From NCBI GenBank assembly GCA_015057705.1, contig SVDU01000004.1:124001-188000 (forward strand): a stretch of 64,000 nt of DNA, in the 5' to 3' direction. The stretch comes from Paenibacillaceae bacterium (GTDB taxonomy: Bacteria; Bacillota; Clostridia; Lachnospirales; Lachnospiraceae). Below are positions 8,836 to 17,789 of this stretch, in pieces (the stretch's first letter is position 1; every line of letters starts with the position of its first letter). The notes under the pieces are model-generated. The model saw only the letters and a list, made by a program, of their open reading frames with translations, searched no databases and was not told the DNA's origin. The translations under genes and the position numbers were made by a program.

Positions 8836-9327
8836 ATGATTAAAAATGCGACGAAACGGCAGAAATTTGGTTGGGTGATTTTTATAATTTACCTGATCTT
8901 TTTGGCGTATTTTCTGTTTTTCTCCGATTATTTTGGAAGAAGCGGCCATATACGGGAGGAATACGCTTATAACCTGATTCCGCTGAAGGAAATTAAGAGA
9001 TTTATTGTTTACCGCCATGTGGTAGGTTTTAAGTCTTTCCTATTAAATGTAGTAGGGAATATAGTCTGTTTCATGCCTTTTGGTTTTTTTCTGCCGGTGA
9101 TAAGCCGCAGGAGCCGCCGCTTTTTCAATACAACGCTGCTCAGTTTTTTATTCAGTCTCTGTATTGAAACCACCCAGCTTATTTTCAAAGTGGGGAGTTT
9201 TGATGTGGATGATATGATTTTAAACTCCCTGGGAGGAATGATTGGATATTTTCTTTATAAAATAGTACAGCACATAAGAGTAAGGAGGATGAGGCGTGGC
9301 AAAGCAGAAAAGAGTATCCTACATTAG
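8836..9327 (+). CDS. VanZ-family membrane protein
   Basis: A 163-residue protein with four predicted membrane segments and the VanZ-like pattern: N-L-I-P-L-K-E-I after the first helix, V-G-N-I-V-C-F-M-P-F-G-F-F-L-P in the middle, and S-F-D-V-D-D-M-I-L-N-S-L-G-G near the end. VanZ confers low-level teicoplanin resistance in enterococci, but most chromosomal homologues have no known role. It overlaps the next gene by 32 bases. Confidence 0.85.
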   Translation: MIKNATKRQKFGWVIFIIYLIFLAYFLFFSDYFGRSGHIREEYAYNLIPLKEIKRFIVYRHVVGFKSFLLNVVGNIVCFMPFGFFLPVISRRSRRFFNTTLLSFLFSLCIETTQLIFKVGSFDVDDMILNSLGGMIGYFLYKIVQHIRVRRMRRGKAEKSILH

Positions 9328-9616
9328 AAAACCGTATGCTAAAAATAGTTTTCTGGCGTTGGGACTGGCTTTAGGGGCACTGGTTTTAGGGATGCTTGGA
9401 ATATCCAGTGCTGCAATCACTGGAGGACAGGCGCAGTTAAACGTTGCGGCTGTCTGCTTTTGCAGCATGTTGATTTCTATCTTTTCCCTGTTTTATGGTG
9501 TTCTTTCTTTCTTTGAAAAGGAAAAAAAATACATACTGTCTAAGATCGGAATTGGCATCAGTGTTTTGCTGATTATTTTTTGGATAGTTCTTCTTATTAT
9601 TGGAATGAAGGGGTAA
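9296..9616 (+). CDS. Small four-helix-type membrane protein (family uncertain)
   Basis: A 106-residue protein starting at a GTG (9296) that lies inside the end of the VanZ gene; AAGGAGG ends ten bases or less upstream. A basic N-terminus (MAKQKRVSYIRK) is followed by three hydrophobic segments, about 18-40, 48-70 and 82-104. It resembles short uncharacterised Lachnospiraceae membrane proteins (DUF6142-like), but that match is from memory and uncertain. The overlap indicates coupling to VanZ; five bases separate it from the aminopeptidase. Confidence 0.65.
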   Translation: MAKQKRVSYIRKPYAKNSFLALGLALGALVLGMLGISSAAITGGQAQLNVAAVCFCSMLISIFSLFYGVLSFFEKEKKYILSKIGIGISVLLIIFWIVLLIIGMKG

Positions 9617-9620
9617 AAAA

Positions 9621-11696
9621 ATGGATAGTAGAAAAATGTTTGAACAGGAAAATGAAGGAATTATGGAACGGTTTCAATTGTCTATGGAGCGGATCAGTCA
9701 GATCTCTTCCGAGGAGACAGTGCCGCAGTCGTTTCATGATTATTTTACAAGGACAGCCTCATTTATATGCCTTATGGGGGAATACCTTAACTTTATAGAA
9801 GAGGGAAAGCTTAATACGGCTTCCTTACATGAACTCAAAGAATGGAACCTGAAATTTTATGAGGACATTCTTCCTGACGCTTATGAAACAAGTTATGCGA
9901 ATCCAGCTTATGCAGTGGAAAAACTGGGTGACGGATTCGGACAGCTCCTTTGCTACCTTTATAAAGAAATCAGAGGGGATATTGTTTTTGTTCATGAAAA
10001 CAGGCTGACTGATATCACGATTTTAAATGAGGCGTTGATAGAAATCTATAACATGTTTGAAGAGGGTGTGCCGGATGTGGCCTCTGTAAAGGAGGTTATT
10101 TACTGGTTTGTCAGTGATTATACGGATCATACAGTGACTTTCCGCGTAAGAGAGGGCTTAGATCCGTCCCTTTCCTTTGCAACAGATATTATTAAAAACA
10201 GTGATTTAACGGATCTTCGCTATCTCTATCGCTTTGGGGAATATATCTCGGATTCCGAGCTTAAAGTTGCAGATTATCTCAACTCTCTTCCAGAGGAGAA
10301 GGTTCGTCTGATGGCGGATACCTATACGGAAGGTTACAGAAAAGGCTTTGAGGTAATGGGCAGAGATTTATCCAAAAAGAAAGCAGTCCAGATACGCTAT
10401 GAGCTTGGCTTTGAACGCATGGTAAAATATGCCATGGAAAATTTTGAAAAACTGGGGCTTAAGGTGATTTTATGCCGTGCTGCAGTCTGGGCAGTAAATA
10501 CCAATGCAGGACGGAAAGCAGGCTATTATAGTACGTCTCCAAACCGTCAGTATGATTATGATCACCGTTACGATGATACGATCTATATCAATAAAGCCTT
10601 TAAAGACCGAAAAGCTTCTGTACTTAAAGTTGCATACGAGACATACAAAGATCTGGCTGCGGCTTTTGCAGGACCAGCAGTAATTGAGACCTTTGGAAAA
10701 GAAGGCTTTAAGCCGGTTAATAAACAGGAAGCCAACCACCTTGATCCCAAACAGGAGAAGCTTTCTGTGGAGATGGCCGGTGAAACTGCAAGAATTTTAA
10801 ATGAATATGTTCCCGGTGATGAAATCAGCTTTACCATCATCGCATTTCCTGTTCCAGAAATCGGTGATAATTTTGAAGAGATATTTAATGAGACCATTGC
10901 CATCAATACTCTGGATTATGAAAAGTACAAAGGTCTGCAGCAAACCATTATCGATGCACTGGATGAAGCAGACTATGTAGAAATTACAGGAAAAGGGAAT
11001 AATAAAACCCGATTAACAGTCGCACTCCATCATTTAAAAGACAGAGAAAAAGAAACAAATTTTGAAAACTGTGTGGCCGATGTAAATATTCCCCTTGGCG
11101 AAGTATTTACTTCTCCCAGACTGGCTGGAACAAGCGGTGTTTTAGAAGTCAGCACGGTATACATTACTGATTTCCAGTTTAAGGATCTGGTTATGACATT
11201 TGAAGACGGCATGATCAAAGACTATTCCTGCAGTAATTTTGAAGATCCAAAGGAAGGAAAAGAACTGATCAGACAGGTGATTTTAAAAAACCATGACACT
11301 CTGCCCATGGGTGAGTTTGCCATCGGAACCAATACCACTGCTTACGCAATGGCAAGAAAGTTTGATATTCTTGATAAGCTTCCTATTTTAATTGTGGAGA
11401 AGATGGGGCCACATTTTGCAGTTGGTGATACGTGCTACAGCTGGTCGGAAGACAGCAAGCTATATAACCCCAATGGCAAGGAGATTATTGCCAAAGAAAA
11501 TGAGATTTCAGCACTGAGAAAAGAGGATGCTTCCAAGGCATATTTTAACTGTCATACAGATATCACCATCCCTTACGCAGAACTGGATAAGATTGAAACG
11601 GTTTGTGCAGATGGAAAACGAACTTTGATTATTGAAGATGGAAAATTTATATTAAAAGGTACGGAAGAATTGAATCTGCCATTTTCCGGGCTGTAA
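9621..11696 (+). CDS. M29-type aminopeptidase with long N-terminal extension
   Basis: A 691-residue protein. The C-terminal part (from about residue 260) resembles thermophilic metallo-aminopeptidases of family M29: G-E-V-F-T-S-P (putative metal-ligand Glu), then G-E-F-A-I-G-T-N, G-P-H-F-A-V-G-D and finally C-H-T-D-I-T-I-P-Y near the end, supplying the Glu, His and Asp ligands in the family order. The first 260 or so residues are an acidic helical region not found in the usual 400-residue enzymes. It probably releases N-terminal residues from cytosolic peptides. Start chosen at ATG 9621, with AAGGGG six bases upstream. Confidence 0.7.
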   Translation: MDSRKMFEQENEGIMERFQLSMERISQISSEETVPQSFHDYFTRTASFICLMGEYLNFIEEGKLNTASLHELKEWNLKFYEDILPDAYETSYANPAYAVEKLGDGFGQLLCYLYKEIRGDIVFVHENRLTDITILNEALIEIYNMFEEGVPDVASVKEVIYWFVSDYTDHTVTFRVREGLDPSLSFATDIIKNSDLTDLRYLYRFGEYISDSELKVADYLNSLPEEKVRLMADTYTEGYRKGFEVMGRDLSKKKAVQIRYELGFERMVKYAMENFEKLGLKVILCRAAVWAVNTNAGRKAGYYSTSPNRQYDYDHRYDDTIYINKAFKDRKASVLKVAYETYKDLAAAFAGPAVIETFGKEGFKPVNKQEANHLDPKQEKLSVEMAGETARILNEYVPGDEISFTIIAFPVPEIGDNFEEIFNETIAINTLDYEKYKGLQQTIIDALDEADYVEITGKGNNKTRLTVALHHLKDREKETNFENCVADVNIPLGEVFTSPRLAGTSGVLEVSTVYITDFQFKDLVMTFEDGMIKDYSCSNFEDPKEGKELIRQVILKNHDTLPMGEFAIGTNTTAYAMARKFDILDKLPILIVEKMGPHFAVGDTCYSWSEDSKLYNPNGKEIIAKENEISALRKEDASKAYFNCHTDITIPYAELDKIETVCADGKRTLIIEDGKFILKGTEELNLPFSGL

Positions 11697-11728
11697 GCTT
11701 TCATTATTGAAAACTTATTAATTGTCAT

Positions 11729-11754
11729 TAAGATATATTTATAATTGCCGATAA
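11729..11754 (+). promoter_or_regulatory. Sigma-D (flagellar/chemotaxis) type promoter before the chemoreceptor
   Basis: TAAG (11729-11732), 14-base spacer, GCCGATAA (11747-11754). This closely matches the Gram-positive SigD consensus TAAA-N15-GCCGATAT and stands 50 bases before the start of a chemoreceptor gene, the expected SigD target class. Confidence 0.6.
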
Positions 11755-11804
11755 TACACTATCGGTGTGAGAAATTTACAAAAGAGATAGTTGGAGGATA
11801 CCAG

Positions 11805-13637
11805 ATGAAGAATTTAAAGATTGGCAAAAGAATTGCAGTCTCTTTTGGAATTATTTTTATTTTGTTTTTAGTTGTATCAGGCACCTCGTTATACAGTCTG
11901 ATCGTTAATAATTCCAGGTTTGTAGAATTTTACAACAACGGTCATGAGGTATCGATGCTGACGGTTGAGATGAGACGCAATGTTGAGTCAGCAGCAAAGA
12001 ATGTGGGCTATGCAACCATGATTTCGGATTTAATAAAAAAGGGTAACTATATTGACCAGTCTGAGGCAGATTTTAATGAATTAAAAGAAAACCTTCAACA
12101 GTTAAAAGACAAATACAAGGGTGACAAAGCCTTGGTTGAAGATATTGAAAAGGCCCTTAGCGAAGCAGAACCTTCCAAAGAAGAAGTCTTCACCCTGGCA
12201 AAAGACAATAGAACCAGGCAGGCAACAGAGGTTTTCTTTGAATCACTGGAACCTCGTTTTGACCAGATTCAGGCTGATCTGATCCAGATCAGTGATTCTG
12301 CCAAGCAGAGTGCTGACAGTGATTATAAAAGATCCCAGTCTGATATGACCGGCACAGAGGTATTTGTTATTCTGCTTCAGATTCTTGGAGCGGCAGCCAC
12401 AATCATTCTTGCAGCAGCCATGACTAAGAGCATTGTTGCTCCTGTCAAGCAGATTGAAAAAGCAGCAGCAGAGATGTCAAAAGGCAGTCTTCATGTTGAT
12501 TTAGATTATCAGTCAAAGGATGAACTTGGCGGCCTTGGCAACAGTATGCGTTCCACCATATTAAATATTGGCAGTATCATTGATGATATTATCTACATCC
12601 TTGGGTCTATGGCAGCTGGAGATTTTACGGTTGTTTCAAAGAACCAGGAACAGTATGTTCTGGATTATGAACCAATATTACTGGCAATCAGGAATATCAG
12701 GGATAATTTAAGCGATGCGTTTACCCGGATTAATGAATCCGCTGACTTAGTTGCAGGTGGTTCTGAGCAGGTATCATCCGGAGCTCAGGCTCTGTCCCAG
12801 GGAGCGACTGAACAGGCCTCATCCATTCAGGAACTGGCAGCAACCATTAATGATATCTCCAATCAGATTAATAAAAATGCCGAGAACGCCAAAGAGGCAC
12901 GGTTAAAATCGGAAGAAGCTGGTCTTAATGTAACAAAGAGCAATCAGAAGATGATGGAAATGAATCAGGCCATGACTGAGATTAACACCAAATCCAGTGA
13001 GATCGGCAAGATCATTAAAACCATTGAGGACATTGCATTCCAGACTAATATTCTGGCATTAAATGCGGCAGTAGAAGCTGCAAGAGCCGGAGAGGCAGGA
13101 AAGGGGTTTGCTGTGGTTGCAGATGAAGTCCGCAACCTTGCAAGCAAGTCAGGAGAAGCTGCTAAAAATACTACAATTCTCATTGAAGAAAGTCTGCAGG
13201 CAGTAGAGAATGGAAACAGAATCACTGCTGAAACAGCAAAAGCCATGCAGGAGGTTGTAGAAGGAAGCCGCCGCATTAATATGATTATAGAAGAAATAGC
13301 TGCCGCTTCAGACAAACAGGCTGTCGCTGTTAATCAGGTTACACTGGGAATCGATCAGATCTCCAGTGTGGTTCAGACTACTTCTGCTACAGCAGAACAG
13401 AGTGCGGCTGCCAGTGAAGAATTATCCGGACAGGCACAGATTATGAAAAGCCTTATACAACAATTCAAGGTTTATGGCAGCACAGCTGAGAAGAGCAGCC
13501 TGCCTTTAAACACGGAAAAGAAAGAAGCAGAGGCTGATTTTATTCCGGCTTATCAGGAAGAAGCAGAGCTGGAGCCGGTTGTCATTGACCCGGTATACTT
13601 CGAAGATTCCTCTTCTTTTAAGAACAGCAAATATTAA
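11805..13637 (+). CDS. Methyl-accepting chemotaxis protein
   Basis: A 610-residue membrane chemoreceptor. Order: transmembrane helix 1 (about 9-31), an extracytoplasmic four-helix-bundle sensing region (about 32-188), helix 2 (about 190-212), HAMP, then the signalling domain. The hairpin tip that contacts CheA/CheW is clear: [23 protein letters not shown]. Candidate methylation glutamates/glutamines flank it. The start at 11805 follows GGAGGATACCAG; the frame is open further upstream without a ribosome site. Ligand unknown. Apparently monocistronic, with its own SigD-like promoter and terminator. Confidence 0.95.
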   Translation: MKNLKIGKRIAVSFGIIFILFLVVSGTSLYSLIVNNSRFVEFYNNGHEVSMLTVEMRRNVESAAKNVGYATMISDLIKKGNYIDQSEADFNELKENLQQLKDKYKGDKALVEDIEKALSEAEPSKEEVFTLAKDNRTRQATEVFFESLEPRFDQIQADLIQISDSAKQSADSDYKRSQSDMTGTEVFVILLQILGAAATIILAAAMTKSIVAPVKQIEKAAAEMSKGSLHVDLDYQSKDELGGLGNSMRSTILNIGSIIDDIIYILGSMAAGDFTVVSKNQEQYVLDYEPILLAIRNIRDNLSDAFTRINESADLVAGGSEQVSSGAQALSQGATEQASSIQELAATINDISNQINKNAENAKEARLKSEEAGLNVTKSNQKMMEMNQAMTEINTKSSEIGKIIKTIEDIAFQTNILALNAAVEAARAGEAGKGFAVVADEVRNLASKSGEAAKNTTILIEESLQAVENGNRITAETAKAMQEVVEGSRRINMIIEEIAAASDKQAVAVNQVTLGIDQISSVVQTTSATAEQSAAASEELSGQAQIMKSLIQQFKVYGSTAEKSSLPLNTEKKEAEADFIPAYQEEAELEPVVIDPVYFEDSSSFKNSKY

Positions 13638-13644
13638 ATACAGG

Positions 13645-13703
13645 ACAGGTGTGAAAAACAGAAGGTTGTCTGATACTTCTGGTTTTTCACGCCTGTTTTT
13701 TTC
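13645..13703 (+). terminator. Terminator after the chemoreceptor gene
   Basis: Long stem (13646-13664 with 13676-13695, small mismatches) followed by eight Ts. Confidence 0.85.
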
Positions 13704-13738
13704 GTTATCGGGTATACTTAAAATTATAAAGAAAAATA

Positions 13739-13770
13739 TTGACGAGTCAGAGAAAAGCTAGTATTATAAT
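13739..13770 (+). promoter_or_regulatory. Promoter of the pur cluster
   Basis: TTGACG (13739-13744), 17-base spacer, TATTAT (13762-13767), in an AT-rich stretch ending in TATAAT (13765-13770). It leaves a leader of about 105 bases before purE, in which no purine or ZTP riboswitch was recognised. Confidence 0.6.
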
Positions 13771-13879
13771 TAATAAGTGCAAATTAATTAATAAGCATAT
13801 TGTATAAGATATACTTATTAACAACATTACTCTTAATAATGAATTACACACGATTGGAAGAGAAAGAGGAGAAATTACT

Positions 13880-14395
13880 ATGGCAAACGTATCTATTGTT
13901 ATGGGAAGTGATTCAGATATGCCTGTTATGGCGCAGGCTGCAGAGGTTCTTGAAAAACTGGGAGTAGAATTTGAAATGACTGTTATTTCTGCACACAGAG
14001 AACCGGATATATTTTTTGAATATGCAAAAACAGCAGAAGCCAGGGGCATCAAAGTGATCATCGCCGGAGCAGGTAAAGCAGCTCACCTTCCGGGAATGTG
14101 TGCCGCATTATTTCCAATGCCTGTGATTGGTATTCCTATGAAGACTTCAGATCTTGGTGGAGTGGATTCCCTGTATTCTATTGTACAGATGCCTTCCGGT
14201 ATTCCGGTAGCTACAGTTGCTATTAACGGAGGTACCAATGCGGGAATTCTGGCAGCAAAGATATTAGCTGCAGGAGATGCAGAGCTTTTGGCAAGGCTGA
14301 AGGATTATTCTGAGAATTTGAAGAATGATGTAGTGAAAAAAGCAGAGAAGCTGGAACAGATCGGGTATCGGGAATACTTGTCCCAGATGAAATAG
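13880..14395 (+). CDS. purE: N5-carboxyaminoimidazole ribonucleotide mutase
   Basis: A 171-residue class I PurE, converting N5-CAIR to CAIR in purine synthesis. The phosphate-binding M-G-S-D-S-D-M (11-17) and S-A-H-R-E-P motif with the catalytic His are plain, as is [11 protein letters not shown]. Start preceded by GAGGAG. First gene of purE-purM-purN-purD; the partner purK is not seen in the window. Confidence 0.95.
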   Translation: MANVSIVMGSDSDMPVMAQAAEVLEKLGVEFEMTVISAHREPDIFFEYAKTAEARGIKVIIAGAGKAAHLPGMCAALFPMPVIGIPMKTSDLGGVDSLYSIVQMPSGIPVATVAINGGTNAGILAAKILAAGDAELLARLKDYSENLKNDVVKKAEKLEQIGYREYLSQMK

Positions 14396-14421
14396 AGGAA
14401 GAAAAAGCGGAGGAAAAAGAG

Positions 14422-15447
14422 ATGGATTATAAGAATGCCGGAGTTGATATTGAAGCTGGATACAAATCGGTTGAATTAATGAAAAAGCATGTACTGGAAA
14501 CCATGAGACCAGAGGTACTTGGCGGACTTGGCGGATTTTCAGGAGCGTTTTCCATGTCAGCATTCAAAGATATGGAGAAGCCCACACTGGTGTCCGGAAC
14601 CGACGGAGTAGGAACTAAGCTGAAGATAGCATTTCTTATGGATCAACATAATACCGTTGGTATCGACTGTGTAGCCATGTGCGTCAATGATATTGCCTGT
14701 GCAGGCGGTGAACCTCTGTTTTTCCTTGACTATATCGCCTGCGGAAAGAATTATCCGGAAAAGATAGCTGAGATCGTCAGCGGTGTGGCAGAAGGCTGCA
14801 AGCAGGCAGGAGCCGCACTGATTGGAGGAGAAACTGCAGAGATGCCTGGTTTTTATCCTGAGGATGAATATGATCTTGCAGGTTTTGCAGTAGGAGTGGT
14901 TGATGAAAAAAATCTGATTACCGGTACATCGATTAAGGCTGGGGATGTTTTAATCGGTATTGCCTCCTCCGGTGTCCACAGCAATGGTTTTTCCCTTGTC
15001 CGCAAGGTGTTTGATGTGACAAAAGAGAATTTAAATGTTTATTATGAAGAACTGGGTAAAACCCTTGGGGAATGCTTAATTGTGCCCACCAAAATTTATG
15101 TAAAAGCATTAAAAAGCGTAAAAGAGAACGGTGTAACCATCAAAGGCTGCAGCCATATTACGGGAGGCGGATTCTACGAGAATATACCACGTATGCTTCC
15201 AGATGGAATTTGTGCTGAAGTGGAGAAAAACAGCTATGAAGTGCCTGCAATCTTTAAACTCATGGAAAAAAAGGGTGAGATAGCAGAAGAGATTATGTAC
15301 AATACCTTTAACATGGGAATTGGCATGGTGCTTGCCGTGGATCCTGCTGATCAGGATAAGGCCATGGAGGCTATCAAAGCTGCAGGAGAAATTCCTTATG
15401 TAATCGGCTGTACAAAAGCCGGTGAGAAGGGTGTGGTCTTATGCTAA
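14422..15447 (+). CDS. purM: Phosphoribosylformylglycinamidine cyclo-ligase (AIR synthetase)
   Basis: A 341-residue ATP enzyme that closes FGAM to AIR. It begins with [12 protein letters not shown] and contains [10 protein letters not shown] (about 53-62) and [10 protein letters not shown], the conserved PurM nucleotide and metal regions. The stop overlaps the purN start (ATGCTAA), so the two are translationally coupled. Confidence 0.95.
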   Translation: MDYKNAGVDIEAGYKSVELMKKHVLETMRPEVLGGLGGFSGAFSMSAFKDMEKPTLVSGTDGVGTKLKIAFLMDQHNTVGIDCVAMCVNDIACAGGEPLFFLDYIACGKNYPEKIAEIVSGVAEGCKQAGAALIGGETAEMPGFYPEDEYDLAGFAVGVVDEKNLITGTSIKAGDVLIGIASSGVHSNGFSLVRKVFDVTKENLNVYYEELGKTLGECLIVPTKIYVKALKSVKENGVTIKGCSHITGGGFYENIPRMLPDGICAEVEKNSYEVPAIFKLMEKKGEIAEEIMYNTFNMGIGMVLAVDPADQDKAMEAIKAAGEIPYVIGCTKAGEKGVVLC

Positions 15448-16043
15448 GAGTCGGCGTTCTGGTATCCGGCGGGGGAACCAATCTTCAGGCGGTTCTAAAT
15501 GCCATTGACAGCGGGGAGATTAAAAACGCAGAAGTCAAAGTAGTCATCAGCAATAACAAAAGTGCCTACGCATTAGAACGTGCAAAGAATCATGGGATTG
15601 ATGCTCTTTGCATTTCCCCTAAGGAGTTTGAAAGCAGAACGCAATTTCACCATGAACTATTATCGAAAATTGATGAGTATCAACTTGATTTAATCGTACT
15701 TGCAGGTTTTCTGGTTACCATTCCTGAAGCGATGATTCAGAAATACAGAAACCGCATTATAAATATTCATCCTTCCCTGATCCCTTCTTTTTGCGGAACC
15801 GGCTATTTTGGACTCAAGGTTCACGAAGCCGCATTGGCCAGAGGTGTGAAGATTACAGGTGCTACCGTCCATTATGTTGATGAGGGAACGGATACAGGTC
15901 CCATACTTCTGCAAAAGGCAGTGGAGGTAAAGGAAGGCGATACGCCGGGAGAACTTCAGAAAAGAGTCATGGAAGAAGCGGAGTGGGTCATTCTTCCCCA
16001 GGCGATTGCACTGATTGCAAAGGAACAGGAGGAAAAAGCATGA
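15441..16043 (+). CDS. purN: Phosphoribosylglycinamide formyltransferase
   Basis: A 200-residue folate-dependent GAR transformylase. G-G-G-T-N-L-Q (10-16) binds the GAR phosphate; the catalytic Asn and His are in I-I-N-I-H-P-S-L, and the Asp in V-D-E-G-T-D-T-G-P. The start overlaps purM and the stop overlaps purD (ATGA), a tight coupled series. Confidence 0.95.
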   Translation: MLRVGVLVSGGGTNLQAVLNAIDSGEIKNAEVKVVISNNKSAYALERAKNHGIDALCISPKEFESRTQFHHELLSKIDEYQLDLIVLAGFLVTIPEAMIQKYRNRIINIHPSLIPSFCGTGYFGLKVHEAALARGVKITGATVHYVDEGTDTGPILLQKAVEVKEGDTPGELQKRVMEEAEWVILPQAIALIAKEQEEKA

Positions 16044-17314
16044 AGGTTCTGATCATTGGAGGAGGCGGCAGAGAGCATGCCATTGCATGGAAGGTCGCCC
16101 AGAGCCCTAAGGTTCAAAAGCTGTACTGCGCTCCGGGAAATGCCGGAATTGCTGAAATTGCAGAATGCGTTGACATCGGAGTGATGGATTTTGACAGTCA
16201 GGTGGAATTTGCCAGAAGCAAAGAGATTGACCTGGTAATTGTTGGACCCGATGATCCTCTTGTGGCAGGTGCTGCTGATGCATTTATAAATGCAGGAATC
16301 CGGGTATTCGGTCCGGAGAAAAAGGCCGCCTGTCTGGAAGGCTCCAAGTCTTTTTCTAAGGATCTGATGAAAAAATACGCAATACCAACGGCTGCTTACG
16401 AAACCTTTGATTCGGCAGCTGATGCACTTGTTTATCTGGAAACTGCCAAAATGCCGGTTGTTTTAAAGGCAGATGGTCTGGCTCTTGGCAAAGGTGTATT
16501 AATCTGCAATTCATTAGAAGAGGCAAAAGACGGTGTCAGAACCCTGATGCTGGATAAGCAGTTCGGCTCTGCTGGTGACCGGATTGTAGTGGAAGAATTT
16601 ATGATTGGCCGGGAAGTGTCCGTACTTTCTTTTGTAGATGGCAAAAACATAAAGATAATGGCTTCTGCCCAGGATCATAAACGGGCTCAGGATGGAGATA
16701 AAGGTCTTAATACAGGCGGAATGGGAACATTTTCCCCCAGTCCCTTCTATACAAAGGAGATAGACGAATTCTGCAAAAAATACATCTATCAGGCAACAGT
16801 GGATGCAATGCTGTCTGAGAACAGGGGATTTAAGGGAATTATTTTTTTTGGTTTAATGCTGACAAACGAGGGTCCTAAGGTCTTAGAGTATAATGCAAGA
16901 TTTGGTGATCCGGAAACACAGGTCGTACTTCCAAGAATGAAAAATGACATTGTCGAGGTTTTTGAGGCCTGTATCGATGGAACACTAAATGACATTGACT
17001 TACAATTTGAAGACAATGCAGCGGTCTGTGTGGTTCTGGCTTCTGATGGATATCCGGAGCATTATGAAAAAGGGTTTCCAATCAAAGGTCTGGAGCGATT
17101 TAAAGGACAGAATGGATACTACGCATTCCATGCAGGAAGTAAGTTTGATAAAGAGGGAATTCCCGTTACTAACGGTGGAAGAGTTCTTGGTGTGACAGCT
17201 CTTGGTGATAATTTAAAAGAAGCAAGAGCCAATGCTTATGAAGCTGTTAAATGGGTGGATTTTGAAAATAAATACATGAGACATGATATTGGTAAGGCGA
17301 TTGATGAAGCGTGA
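16040..17314 (+). CDS. purD: Phosphoribosylamine-glycine ligase
   Basis: A 424-residue ATP-grasp ligase joining glycine to phosphoribosylamine. N-terminal [14 protein letters not shown], the ATP-grasp loop region L-G-K-G-V, and D-H-K-R-A-Q-D-G-D-K-G-L-N-T-G-G-M-G are the family signatures. Start at 16040 has GGAGGAAA upstream and overlaps the purN stop. Last gene of the cluster; purC, purF, purH, purL and purK are absent here, so the pathway is split elsewhere on the chromosome. Confidence 0.95.
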   Translation: MKVLIIGGGGREHAIAWKVAQSPKVQKLYCAPGNAGIAEIAECVDIGVMDFDSQVEFARSKEIDLVIVGPDDPLVAGAADAFINAGIRVFGPEKKAACLEGSKSFSKDLMKKYAIPTAAYETFDSAADALVYLETAKMPVVLKADGLALGKGVLICNSLEEAKDGVRTLMLDKQFGSAGDRIVVEEFMIGREVSVLSFVDGKNIKIMASAQDHKRAQDGDKGLNTGGMGTFSPSPFYTKEIDEFCKKYIYQATVDAMLSENRGFKGIIFFGLMLTNEGPKVLEYNARFGDPETQVVLPRMKNDIVEVFEACIDGTLNDIDLQFEDNAAVCVVLASDGYPEHYEKGFPIKGLERFKGQNGYYAFHAGSKFDKEGIPVTNGGRVLGVTALGDNLKEARANAYEAVKWVDFENKYMRHDIGKAIDEA

Positions 17315-17353
17315 AGCCGCCTAATGTCAGTGGGTTTTCTGCATAAAAAAACG

Positions 17354-17382
17354 TTGACACGACAGAATTTTCATGATATTGT
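17354..17382 (+). promoter_or_regulatory. Promoter of a possible small RNA
   Basis: TTGACA (17354-17359), 17-base spacer, TATTGT (17377-17382). It is followed 140 bases later by a hairpin-T terminator, with no ORF of note between. Confidence 0.45.
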
Positions 17383-17389
17383 ATCTCTA

Positions 17390-17550
17390 CAGTAGGACTT
17401 TGTTCTTTTAAAGTGTTTTTCTACATCACTATTTAATGACGGCATAGGATAAGACTGGATTTACACAGTTTCATAGTACCGGAAGACATATAAAACGGGT
17501 TGCATAAAGGTGTAACTGAGCCGATATCCAGGTTACGGGTATCGGCTTTT
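17390..17550 (+). ncRNA. Candidate small RNA or leader between purD and the DUF4914 gene
   Basis: The 475-base gap between purD and the DUF4914 gene has a promoter and then a terminator hairpin (AGCCGATA 17519-17526 with TATCGGCT 17540-17547, followed by TTTT). The implied transcript is about 160 bases. Near its 5' end GTAG-ACTTT can pair with AAAGT-CTAC (about 17393-17432), and AGACTG pairs with CAGTTT further on. No convincing ORF and no riboswitch class that I recognise is present. It may be a free small RNA, or a leader with conditional termination ahead of the DUF4914 gene. Confidence 0.4.
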
Positions 17551-17681
17551 CCCATAATGCCTGATAAAGGGAGGCTGATCGGCAGGAGTAAGAAAAATAA
17601 AGTTCATGTTTAAGGGTAGAGGGTATGTCAAAATTTGGCAAAAAATGCTGGGCGAGTAATTTGACGAAAAATGTCTAAAAT

Positions 17682-17752
17682 AAACTATGTAATACTAATG
17701 TTTGGGGTTTTGAAACTACATAGTTTGTACCAGTGCAGTCTTCGGTACAAAC
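17682..17752 (+). promoter_or_regulatory. Two mutually exclusive hairpins in the DUF4914 leader
   Basis: Hairpin A: AAACTATGTA (17682-17691) with TACATAGTTT (17717-17726). Hairpin B: GTTTGTACC (17723-17731) with GGTACAAAC (17744-17752). The two share GTTT (17723-17726), so they cannot fully form together. Alternatively the repeats are operators. A TTGACG at 17661 could be a -35 element just upstream. Confidence 0.5.
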
Positions 17753-17757
17753 TTCAG

Positions 17758-17773
17758 GTGCATAATTATGCAC
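17758..17773. promoter_or_regulatory. Perfect 16-base palindrome before the DUF4914 ribosome site
   Basis: GTGCATAATTATGCAC, a perfect palindrome that ends seven bases before GGAGG. It could be an operator or a small hairpin beside the ribosome site. Confidence 0.5.
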
Positions 17774-17789
17774 AGGAATGGAGGAAAAT

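Noticed and set aside
13771-13879. Purine riboswitch in the purE leader
   Set aside because: The leader is AT-rich, short and lacks the conserved junction bases.
17505-17527. SigD-like promoter with GCCGATAT
   Set aside because: The TAAA is only 11 bases upstream and GCCGATAT is part of a terminator stem.
17390-17550. Known riboswitch (c-di-GMP, cobalamin, THF, ZTP)
   Set aside because: Conserved cores of these classes could not be found by eye; left as an unclassified RNA.
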